A stretch of 37,253 nt of DNA from a virus, in IMG/VR virus record IMGVR_UViG_3300008453_000745, positions 1 to 37,253 of that record. One strand, written 5' to 3'. Below are positions 31,701 through 37,253 of this stretch, piece by piece. Numbering within the stretch: the first letter of the stretch is position 1; each line of letters begins with the position of its first letter. The position numbers were made by a program, and so were the translations under genes. Under the pieces are notes generated by a model. That model was not told the DNA's origin. It saw only the letters and a list, made by a program, of their open reading frames with translations, and searched no databases.

Positions 31701-34125
31701 TGGTACATCTGGCTATAGTGGTATATCAGGTTATTCGGGCCCGCAAGGTACTACTGGTACGCAAGGTACTACTGGTACATCAGGGTTTAGTGGTATATCG
31801 GGATACTCAGGTATATCAGGTTATTCGGGCCCGCAAGGCACAACCGGTACTCAGGGTACTACTGGCACTTCAGGCTTTAGTGGTATATCTGGCTATTCAG
31901 GCATATCAGGGTATAGTGGCCCACAAGGCACTACTGGCGCACAAGGCGTAACCGGCACTCAGGGTACTACTGGTACTTCAGGCTTTAGCGGTATATCTGG
32001 ATATTCTGGACCGCAAGGTACTACTGGCGCACAAGGCGTAACCGGCACTCAGGGCACTACTGGTACATCAGGGTTTAGCGGTATATCAGGATATTCTGGC
32101 CCACAAGGTACTACTGGCACTCAAGGCACTACTGGCACTTCAGGCTTTAGCGGTATAAGTGGTTATAGCGGTATATCTGGCTACTCTGGCCCACAAGGTA
32201 CTACTGGCACGCAAGGCACTACTGGTACATCAGGGTTTAGCGGTATATCAGGATATTCTGGCCCACAAGGTACTACTGGTACGCAAGGCACTACTGGCAC
32301 TTCAGGCTTTAGCGGTATAAGTGGTTATAGCGGTATATCTGGCTACTCTGGCCCACAAGGTACTACTGGCACTCAGGGTACTACTGGTACTTCAGGCTTT
32401 AGCGGTATATCAGGATATTCTGGCCCACAAGGTACTACTGGTACGCAAGGCACTACTGGTACGCAAGGTACTACTGGCACTTCAGGCTTTAGTGGTATAA
32501 GTGGTTATAGCGGTATATCTGGCTACTCTGGCCCACAAGGTACTACTGGCACTCAGGGTACTACTGGCACTCAGGGTACTACTGGTGCCCAAGGTATTAC
32601 AGGCACGCAAGGCACTACTGGTACATCAGGGTTTAGCGGTATATCAGGATATTCTGGCCCACAAGGTACTACTGGCACTCAAGGCACTACTGGCACTTCA
32701 GGCTTTAGTGGTATATCTGGCTATTCCGGTGTTAAAGGTGCAACCGGCTCTCAAGGAGCAACTGGCGCACAAGGTACTACTGGCACTCAAGGCACTACTG
32801 GCACATCAGGCTTTAGTGGTATATCTGGTTATTCTGGCCCACAAGGTACTACTGGCGCTCAAGGCACTACTGGCACTACTGGTGCCCAAGGTATTACCGG
32901 GACCCAAGGCACTACTGGCACTTCAGGCTTTAGCGGTATAAGTGGTTATAGCGGTATATCTGGCTATTCCGGTGCAAAAGGTGCAACCGGCTCTCAAGGA
33001 GCAACTGGCGCGCAAGGCACTACTGGCACTACCGGTACCCAAGGCACTACTGGTGCCCAAGGCACAACCGGCACTCAAGGTACTACTGGTACTTCAGGCT
33101 TTAGCGGCATAAGTGGTTACTCAGGTGTTTCTGGCTATTCCGGTGCAAAAGGTGCAACCGGCTCTCAAGGAGCAACTGGCGCGCAAGGCACTACTGGCAC
33201 TACCGGTACCCAAGGCACAACTGGCGCACAAGGCACAACCGGCACTACCGGTACCCAAGGCACTACTGGCGCACAAGGCACAACCGGCACTCAGGGTACT
33301 ACTGGTACTTCAGGCTTCAGCGGTATAAGTGGTTATAGCGGTATATCTGGCTATTCTGGTGCCAAAGGTGCAACTGGCTCTCAAGGAGCAACTGGCGCGC
33401 AAGGCACTACCGGCACTACCGGTACCCAAGGCACAACTGGCGCACAAGGCGCAACCGGCACTCAGGGTACTACTGGTACATCGGGCTTTAGCGGTATATC
33501 TGGCTATTCTGGCGCCAAAGGCACAACTGGATCTCAAGGTGCGACCGGCACCCAAGGTAATACTGGCGCCCAAGGCACTACCGGTACCCAAGGTATAACT
33601 GGTACATCGGGCTTTAGCGGTATTTCAGGTTACTCTGGTGCATTTGCGGGCACTGGTACAACAAATTATGTAGCTAAGTTTACTGGTGCAAGTTCATTAG
33701 GTAATAGTCAGATATTTGATAACGGTACAAACGTCGGTATTGGTACTCAAAGTGCCGCTTATAAATTAGAAGTCAGTGGTTCATTTGCTGCAACTACTAA
33801 GTCTTTCGTAATTGATCACCCAACTAAGCCTGGTAAGAAATTAGTATACGGTGTTATAGAAGGCCCTGAGCATTCGGTCTTTATACGTGGTAAAACCACT
33901 ACAAATGTAATACCTTTACCAGAGTATTGGTTTAATTTAGTAGACGAAGAAACAATTACCGTTCAACTCACACCTATAGGCGCATTTCAAAAGCTTGTAG
34001 TCTTAGAAGCAAATAGTAGACAAGTCACTATTAAGAATGATAGTATGCTTGACTCTCTAATTGATTGCTACTTCTTCATACAAGCAGAACGTAAAGACAT
34101 ACCAAAATTAGTAACGGAGGTGTAA
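28762..34125 (+). CDS. Giant collagen-like tail fibre 2 (1787 aa) with receptor-type C-terminal domain
   Basis: Residues 1-106 are an N-terminal attachment part that ends in a fibre-type strand (YAVDVNGDVNVTGEFRKNGE). Residues 107-451 are GYS/GIS triplets, 452-632 the domain shared with fibre 1 (APAVGVVYYPTTSAADIANF, then TWVFDTYYSLAGLG), and 633-1627 a long rod that mixes GFSGISGYSG with GPQGTTGTQGTTGTSG blocks. The last 160 residues form the fibre tip: NYVAKFTGASSLGNSQIFDN, VGIGTQSAAYKLEVSGSF, then ATTKSFVIDHPTKPGKKLVY with GVIEGPEHSVFIRGKT and PEYWFNLVDEETITVQLTPI. This last block is a known phage tail-fibre end pattern. If the Gly triplets form a triple helix the rod could reach several hundred nm. 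It ends with a good Shine-Dalgarno for the next gene. Confidence 0.83.
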   Translation: MATYNQPQLISDRVQVIPPLSADSARYQFLNLKNAEPNLGVPLSASAGANYIPISNDSGVRSFTTNNSIVLSGDKVGFGKLPVYAVDVNGDVNVTGEFRKNGEIVSVSGYSGYSGISGYSGFSGISGYSGYSGVSGYSGYSGISGYSGYSGISGYSGYSGISGYSGYSGISGYSGYSGISGYSGYSGISGYSGYSGISGYSGYSGISGYSGYSGISGYSGYSGISGYSGYSGADGISGYSGISGYSGISGYSGISGYSGYSGISGYSGISGYSGYSGADGISGYSGISGYSGISGYSGISGYSGYSGISGYSGISGYSGYSGIIGESGTSGYSGISGYSGISGYSGYSGISGYSGESGYSGISGYSGISGYSGYSGTSGYSGYSGVSGYSGISGYSGISGYSGVSGYSGYSGISGYSGDAGTSGYSGGVGQSGYSGISGYSGASGFSGFSGAPAVGVVYYPTTSAADIANFNYYDVVPQSGAETTSTTFIAITDNYKTVISNITLTGEPGTTSIPVGTWVFDTYYSLAGLGLGLGKVVNLAFEILKYNGSTLTSLFTAYNDGAITTNVASGSPASLLTEYVISTPIALDATDRLAIITKASTNDTNTIQFNFHYLGADHYSAVRTGIYRGAVGTSGFSGYSGISGYSGISGYSGPSGYSGGSGYSGYSGISGYSGTSGYSGISGYSGPQGTVGTQGPTGTSGYSGISGYSGPQGAIGTSGYSGISGFSGISGYSGYSGIPGDSGTSGYSGISGYSGISGFSGISGYSGYSGISGFSGISGYSGYSGISGYSGPQGTAGAQGTTGTQGITGTSGFSGVSGYSGLSGYSGYSGISGFSGPQGTTGTSGFSGISGYSGISGFSGPQGTTGTQGTTGTSGYSGISGYSGISGYSGPQGTTGTQGTTGTSGFSGISGYSGISGYSGPQGTTGTSGFSGISGYSGISGYSGPQGTTGTQGTTGTSGYSGISGYSGPQGTTGTQGTTGTSGYSGISGYSGPQGTTGTQGTTGTSGFSGISGYSGISGYSGPQGTTGTQGTTGTSGFSGISGYSGISGYSGPQGTTGAQGVTGTQGTTGTSGFSGISGYSGPQGTTGAQGVTGTQGTTGTSGFSGISGYSGPQGTTGTQGTTGTSGFSGISGYSGISGYSGPQGTTGTQGTTGTSGFSGISGYSGPQGTTGTQGTTGTSGFSGISGYSGISGYSGPQGTTGTQGTTGTSGFSGISGYSGPQGTTGTQGTTGTQGTTGTSGFSGISGYSGISGYSGPQGTTGTQGTTGTQGTTGAQGITGTQGTTGTSGFSGISGYSGPQGTTGTQGTTGTSGFSGISGYSGVKGATGSQGATGAQGTTGTQGTTGTSGFSGISGYSGPQGTTGAQGTTGTTGAQGITGTQGTTGTSGFSGISGYSGISGYSGAKGATGSQGATGAQGTTGTTGTQGTTGAQGTTGTQGTTGTSGFSGISGYSGVSGYSGAKGATGSQGATGAQGTTGTTGTQGTTGAQGTTGTTGTQGTTGAQGTTGTQGTTGTSGFSGISGYSGISGYSGAKGATGSQGATGAQGTTGTTGTQGTTGAQGATGTQGTTGTSGFSGISGYSGAKGTTGSQGATGTQGNTGAQGTTGTQGITGTSGFSGISGYSGAFAGTGTTNYVAKFTGASSLGNSQIFDNGTNVGIGTQSAAYKLEVSGSFAATTKSFVIDHPTKPGKKLVYGVIEGPEHSVFIRGKTTTNVIPLPEYWFNLVDEETITVQLTPIGAFQKLVVLEANSRQVTIKNDSMLDSLIDCYFFIQAERKDIPKLVTEV
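29081..30116 (+). repeat. Gly-x-Ser triplet repeat region 1 of fibre 2, with near-identical 27-base units
   Basis: About 345 residues. From 29194 to about 29436 nine 27-base units (GYSGYSGIS) follow each other almost unchanged. A further block around GADGISGYSGIS occurs twice, 135 bases apart (29458 and 29593), so recent duplication is likely. Confidence 0.85.
30655..33640 (+). repeat. Mixed collagen-like repeat of fibre 2 (GYS/GIS and GTTGTQ blocks)
   Basis: About 995 residues. From about 30820 onward, blocks of GTTGTQ and GPQGTTG alternate with GFSGISGYSG, often in 60-90-base near-copies. Later units add GAKGATGSQGATGAQ. All keep Gly at every third residue. Confidence 0.85.
34116..34120 (+). 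promoter_or_regulatory. Strong Shine-Dalgarno GGAGG before the first LamG gene
   Basis: GGAGG inside the end of fibre 2 lies 6 bases before the ATG at 34127. It is the clearest ribosome binding site in the window and stands out because most other starts lack one. Confidence 0.8.
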
Positions 34126-34126
34126 C

Positions 34127-34822
34127 ATGGCAACAAACTATTCTCCAAGAGTAGTAACCGATGGCTTAGTGATGTGTTTAGATGCTGGTAATCAAAAAAG
34201 CTATTCAGGATCTGGTACTGCTTGGAATGATTTAAGCTTTACAGGTAACAATGCAACTTTAGTTAATGGACCGACTTACAGTGGTGCAAATGGCGGAGCA
34301 ATTACTACTGATACTGTTGATGATTATATTTCAGTTAATAATAGCTCTTCTTTACAATTAACAACTGGCTTTACAGTTGGTATGTGGGTTAAGTTTAATA
34401 ATGCTATAGGGGTATCTTACAAAAATCTTATAGGAAAACCTACATATACTAAGTACGGAATAATTATTGAGTGGTATGGTAATAATCCGTTATTACCAGA
34501 TTTTATTTCAACAGGAGGCGCAAGAAATACTGGACCCGGGCTACTTTATCCTTCATTAACTAATTGGAATTATGTAGTACACTCTTACGATAAAAACGGA
34601 GGCGCCAATAACCAACGATTTCATGTATGGCATTCAGGAACATATACCAGCGCATATGCTACGCCCGGTGCGCTTAATATAGAAACATCGACAGACCCTC
34701 TTTATATAGGAGGAGCCGGAGCTGGTTTAACAATAAGTTGCGTGTGGGTTTATAATCGTGGTATAACTAATAATGAAGTACTACAAAATTACAACGCAAC
34801 TAGATCTCGCTTTGGATTATAA
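34127..34822 (+). CDS. LamG/concanavalin-like lectin-fold protein A (231 aa)
   Basis: First member of a set of related proteins. The start PRVVTDGLVMCLDAGNQKSY then SGSGTAWNDLSFTGNNATLV is shared with the other members. YISVNNSSSLQLTTGFTVGM with WVKFNN is the core LamG/concanavalin strand pair, and the end CVWVYNRGITNNEVLQNYNA is again shared. LamG domains bind sugars or protein partners, so a receptor-binding or fibre-tip role is likely, but no specific ligand can be read from the sequence. It follows fibre 2 by one base and has the GGAGG site described separately. Confidence 0.72.
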   Translation: MATNYSPRVVTDGLVMCLDAGNQKSYSGSGTAWNDLSFTGNNATLVNGPTYSGANGGAITTDTVDDYISVNNSSSLQLTTGFTVGMWVKFNNAIGVSYKNLIGKPTYTKYGIIIEWYGNNPLLPDFISTGGARNTGPGLLYPSLTNWNYVVHSYDKNGGANNQRFHVWHSGTYTSAYATPGALNIETSTDPLYIGGAGAGLTISCVWVYNRGITNNEVLQNYNATRSRFGL

Positions 34823-34825
34823 TTT

Positions 34826-35095
34826 ATGTACAGCGCTCGTGAATTCATGATAATAAATTCTTCTCAAATCAGCGCTGTTGATTTTGAGCAAGTTTTAGAA
34901 ACATCTCCAGAAACTTTAAGGTATTCTGTTGACAAATCACTAACCCTTTTTAAATGGGACAATAATAAAACTAATGGTATCCCTTCAAGTATTGCTAATA
35001 TACCTAGCGAGTATAAACAAGGGCCTTATAACTACGAAGAAATGATGATAGAGTTAAACTCTCCTGTCTGGACCCAGCCTACATCAGGTATATAA
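34826..35095 (+). CDS. Small protein in the LamG array (89 aa)
   Basis: A soluble protein without a recognised domain. The pattern is EFMIINSSQISAVDFEQVLE, then TSPETLRYSVDKSLTLFKWD, and a C-terminal segment ending ELNSPVWTQP. I recall small proteins with a similar VDFxxVxETSxxTLR segment beside fibre genes of T4-like marine phages, without a known job. It lies 3 bases after the first LamG protein and carries no clear ribosome site. Its stop TAA is the start of a TAAGTA motif for the next gene. A fibre-assembly or adaptor role is a reasonable guess only. Confidence 0.68.
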   Translation: MYSAREFMIINSSQISAVDFEQVLETSPETLRYSVDKSLTLFKWDNNKTNGIPSSIANIPSEYKQGPYNYEEMMIELNSPVWTQPTSGI

Positions 35096-35098
35096 GTA
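35093..35098 (+). promoter_or_regulatory. Late-promoter-like TAAGTA motif for the second LamG gene
   Basis: ATATAAGTAATAATATG has TAAGTA 11 bases before the ATG, and its TAA is the stop of the 89-aa gene. Confidence 0.55.
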
Positions 35099-35103
35099 AT
35101 AAT

Positions 35104-35805
35104 ATGGGGTATAATAACGGACCAAAAATAGTAACAGATCGTTTAGGGCTGTATATTGACTCGGGTAATATTAAAAGCTATTCGGGAACTGGTACAGTAT
35201 GGAATGATATGACTAATAACGGGTTAAATTTTTCTGGGTCTGCTTCTTATATAACCCCGTTAAGCGGAGCATCTGCTGGCTATACCTGGTCGACCGGGAC
35301 GACAAATTTATTAGACACCGATCAACATTCAATATTTTTTAGAATACGGTTTAATTCTACTGCTGGTAATTCAACTGGTACTACTGGAAGCTGGGAAAAA
35401 ATATTTACTTATGCTCCGGCTACAACTGATAGAAGCCCGGGGGTATGGAGATGGCCAAGTAATAGATGGATACACTGGAGATACGATCCAGGCAATACCG
35501 GTTGCGATTTTGGGTATAATAGTATTACTTTAGATTCTAATAGTGAGTTTCCGTTAAACACGTGGTTTTATATAGGGGTAACTAAAAATGCAAATGAAAC
35601 AATAAATTATGTTAACGGGAAACGAATAGGGGCACAGTACCCGACTAGCAATAAAACATCTGGTTCGTCGCCAATTTATATATTTGAATATTACACTAAT
35701 CCGTTATGTAATGTTGATAATATGTTTATATACAATAAAGTTTTAACTGATTCAGAAGTATTACAAAACTACAACGCATTAAAAGGAAGGCTTGGTTTAC
35801 CGTGA
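35104..35805 (+). CDS. LamG/concanavalin-like lectin-fold protein B (233 aa)
   Basis: Paralogue of the 231-aa protein. GPKIVTDRLGLYIDSGNIKS followed by YSGTGTVWNDMTNNGLNFSG is the common start. SIFFRIRFNSTA is the strand pair, and WFYIGVTKNANETINYVNGK with IGAQYP is the LamG-type sugar-site loop region. The shared end is MFIYNKVLTDSEVLQNYNAL. The central part is aromatic-rich (WEKIFTYAP, RWPSNRWIHWRYDP), a feature of carbohydrate-binding faces. It has a TAAGTA motif 11 bases upstream and overlaps the next gene by GTGA. Confidence 0.72.
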   Translation: MGYNNGPKIVTDRLGLYIDSGNIKSYSGTGTVWNDMTNNGLNFSGSASYITPLSGASAGYTWSTGTTNLLDTDQHSIFFRIRFNSTAGNSTGTTGSWEKIFTYAPATTDRSPGVWRWPSNRWIHWRYDPGNTGCDFGYNSITLDSNSEFPLNTWFYIGVTKNANETINYVNGKRIGAQYPTSNKTSGSSPIYIFEYYTNPLCNVDNMFIYNKVLTDSEVLQNYNALKGRLGLP

Positions 35806-36509
35806 GTATATTTGGAGGGCCTAAAGTTGTTACTGACAATTTAATACTTTGCTTGGATGCAGGTAATAAAAAAAGCTATCCTGGTTCTGGTACTGTATGG
35901 TACGATTTAACTCCAAACAATAATAATTTTAATATAATTGCTACCGCATATAATGCAGCAGGTTATATGGACTTTAACGGGGCATACGGTTGTGCTAAAA
36001 ATAGTACAGATATATCTTTATCCGATGCTACTGGTGTAACGTATCATATTGTTACTCGAGTTAAAAATTCGACTGCTGAATGGAGAACTCTTACTCGCTC
36101 CTACGATGCCGATCACCAAGTCATTATAGAAAGCGGCGGTTGGAATATAGGTATGTATGATAATAATGGTGCCGGGTTCTTAGGTACAGGTTTTTCCCAG
36201 CAAAATTTACCAGGCAACGGCACTACCACCTGGATACAAATATACTGGAGGTGGCAGTCCTCTTCTCCGTATTATCAATTTAGTTACAATGACTCTCCTA
36301 CAGTAACTAGAGGTACCATTGCTGACGCTAATTCTAGATACAATAGAGGTTTTGGATCTTTAGGGGCTTATCATAATGGTAGTACTGACCCTGCTAATTC
36401 GTCTCAGTACTGGGGAGATATAGCATACTTTGCGGCTTATAATAGGTTTTTAAATAATTCAGAACTACTTCAAAATTATAATGCATTAAAAGGAAGGTTT
36501 AAACTATGA
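35802..36509 (+). CDS. LamG/concanavalin-like lectin-fold protein C (235 aa), GTG start
   Basis: Third member of the array. It uses GTG, overlapping the previous stop, with GGAAGG about 14 bases upstream. GGPKVVTDNLILCLDAGNKK and SYPGSGTVWYDLTPNNNNFN are the family start, then YMDFNGAYGCAKNSTDISLS, VTYHIVTRVKN and EWRTLTRSYDADHQVIIES. The middle has TTWIQIYWRWQSSSPYYQFS, and the end DIAYFAAYNRFLNNSELLQN closes like the others. It differs most from its neighbours between residues 60 and 200, as expected if each copy faces a different receptor. Confidence 0.72.
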   Translation: MSIFGGPKVVTDNLILCLDAGNKKSYPGSGTVWYDLTPNNNNFNIIATAYNAAGYMDFNGAYGCAKNSTDISLSDATGVTYHIVTRVKNSTAEWRTLTRSYDADHQVIIESGGWNIGMYDNNGAGFLGTGFSQQNLPGNGTTTWIQIYWRWQSSSPYYQFSYNDSPTVTRGTIADANSRYNRGFGSLGAYHNGSTDPANSSQYWGDIAYFAAYNRFLNNSELLQNYNALKGRFKL

Positions 36510-36697
36510 CCACTAAAGCAGACGTAAAACAGATGTGCGATGCAATAATTGGACAGTTATTCTGGTTAGATACTGAACCAGATAGCGAACTGATACAGCA
36601 AATGAAAATATATCGTCAAAGTTTAATTAATTACCCCAACACCTATGTAGAAGGTACTATGACTATATTCCCTTTAGACCCTAGAATAAAAATATGA
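36506..36697 (+). CDS. Small protein in the LamG array (63 aa), possible fibre-assembly helper
   Basis: MTTKADVKQMCDAIIGQLFW then LDTEPDSELIQQMKIYRQSL, followed by INYPNTYVEG and FPLDPR. The YRQSL...P...FP pattern recalls the short C-terminal motif of tail-fibre assembly chaperones (YRQALRDLP...WP), but the likeness is weak and could be chance. It overlaps the genes on both sides by ATGA and follows AGGAAGG 9 bases before its ATG. It is placed between two LamG genes, which would suit a chaperone for one of them. Confidence 0.62.
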   Translation: MTTKADVKQMCDAIIGQLFWLDTEPDSELIQQMKIYRQSLINYPNTYVEGTMTIFPLDPRIKI

Positions 36698-37253
36698 GTA
36701 TAGCCGGCGGCCCAAAAATAGTTACAGATGGCCTAGTACTATACTGGGATATGGCTGAACCTGACTGCTACCCGGGGTCCGGTACTACTATATACGATTT
36801 ATGTCGTAATTATGACGGCACTCTTTTTAATTCTCCTACTTTTTCAAGAGCTAACGGTGGTATATTAACATTTAATGGTAGTAGTAGTTATGTAACTGGT
36901 ACCACTGCTAATTTTTCTACTACAAATTGCACGGTCATGGGTGCTGCAAAATATAACGGGTCGAATGGCCGTATGATAAACGGCGCCAACAATAACTGGT
37001 TGATGGGCCATTGGGGTAATTCAGTAGGTAATTTTTACGCAGAAGGCTGGATAACCGGGGTGGGGGCCGGTGGTACCGATAATAACTGGAAAATATATAC
37101 TACTTTAAATAATTATAGTTCTGATTCTTGGGGATTTTATATTAATGGTGCTCCAAATACTTTGGCCAGCACAGGCGGATCTCAGGGACCGAACGGTATT
37201 GCTATAGCAAGATATAACCCAGGAGCTACAGAATACTCAGATGGCAGCTTTTC
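36694..37253 (+). CDS. LamG/concanavalin-like lectin-fold protein D, 3' end outside window
   Basis: The frame starts at ATG 36694, overlapping the 63-aa stop, and is open to the last base. Visible are AGGPKIVTDGLVLYWDMAEP, then GSGTTIYDLCRNYDG and GILTFNGSSSYVTGTTANFS, the same opening as the three LamG proteins above. ITGVGAGGTDNNWKIYTTLN and WGFYINGAPNTLASTGG follow. About 186 residues are present, against 231-235 in the complete members, so roughly 45 are missing. It shows the array continues past the window. Confidence 0.7.
   Translation, partial: MSIAGGPKIVTDGLVLYWDMAEPDCYPGSGTTIYDLCRNYDGTLFNSPTFSRANGGILTFNGSSSYVTGTTANFSTTNCTVMGAAKYNGSNGRMINGANNNWLMGHWGNSVGNFYAEGWITGVGAGGTDNNWKIYTTLNNYSSDSWGFYINGAPNTLASTGGSQGPNGIAIARYNPGATEYSDGSF

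Noticed and set aside
29084-33598. Long extra open frames inside the fibre repeats (for example 29084-29641, 31565-31951, 32501-32941, 33310-33591)
   Set aside because: The 9-base periodic coding repeats lack stop codons in the other frames as well. Their translations are themselves monotonous (VIAVYLVI, KVLLALKALL) and carry no start signals.
24139-33640. Repeats considered as a CRISPR array or non-coding satellite
   Set aside because: The period is a multiple of three, the frame is kept throughout and there are no unique spacers. The repeats are protein-coding.
34127-37253. Diversity-generating retroelement acting on the LamG array
   Set aside because: No reverse transcriptase and no template/variable repeat pair is seen in this window. 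The variation between copies looks like ordinary paralogue divergence.
1-37253. tRNA genes, integrase/attachment sites, insertion sequences
   Set aside because: All gaps between genes are short (under about 60 bp) and filled by terminators or the TAARTA motif. I found no tRNA-like cloverleaf and no transposase or integrase frame.

Overview
This window is the late structural region of a tailed, contractile-tail (myovirus) phage genome of the broad T4 type. It is AT-rich and very tightly packed, and no gap between genes exceeds about 60 bp. The T4-like assignment rests on a gp17-type terminase large subunit, a gp18-type tail sheath followed by a gp19-type tail tube, gp5/gp53/gp26-type baseplate proteins and a gp14-type neck protein. 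No tRNA, integrase, transposase, CRISPR array or bacterial housekeeping cluster is visible. The host cannot be read from the sequence. The mix of collagen-like fibres and LamG proteins suggests an uncultured environmental phage, which is inference.

Layout. (1) 2-1365, plus strand: the 3' end of a GMP reductase (purine salvage) and two small unknown genes, closed by a two-way terminator at 1371-1392. (2) 18504-1394, minus strand: a tail operon read right to left. It holds a nucleotidyltransferase-like protein, a tube-fold protein, sheath, tube, a terminator, three more tube-like proteins, two gp26-like assembly proteins, a tape-measure candidate, a tube cap/initiator candidate, a gp53-like wedge protein, a hub candidate, an unknown protein and the gp5-like spike. 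(3) 18525-22917: single genes on alternating strands, namely a flavodoxin-fold oxidoreductase (+), an unknown protein (-), terminase (+) and an acidic head-core-like protein (-). (4) 22973-37253, plus strand: a gp14-like neck protein, two giant collagen-like fibres (1475 and 1787 aa) built on a Gly-Tyr-Ser/Gly-Ile-Ser triplet grammar, a small protein between them, and an array of four LamG-type proteins separated by small ORFs. The last LamG gene runs off the window.

How it works together. Sixteen genes or gene blocks are preceded by a short motif, mostly (C/G)TAARTAW, 11-16 nt before the start codon in 15 of 16 cases and exactly 11 nt in eight. It resembles the T4 late -10 element (TATAAATA) but is not identical. 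In four places the stop codon of the gene upstream is the TAA of the motif, and one copy is a 16-bp perfect palindrome serving two divergent genes. With convergent hairpin terminators this gives a simple picture of many short late transcription units, probably read by a gp55-like late sigma factor from almost leaderless messages. The gp55-like factor and the leaderless reading are inference.

The motif set, the GYS/GIS fibres with a shared globular insert, the set of five tube-fold paralogues and the LamG array are the parts most worth follow-up.
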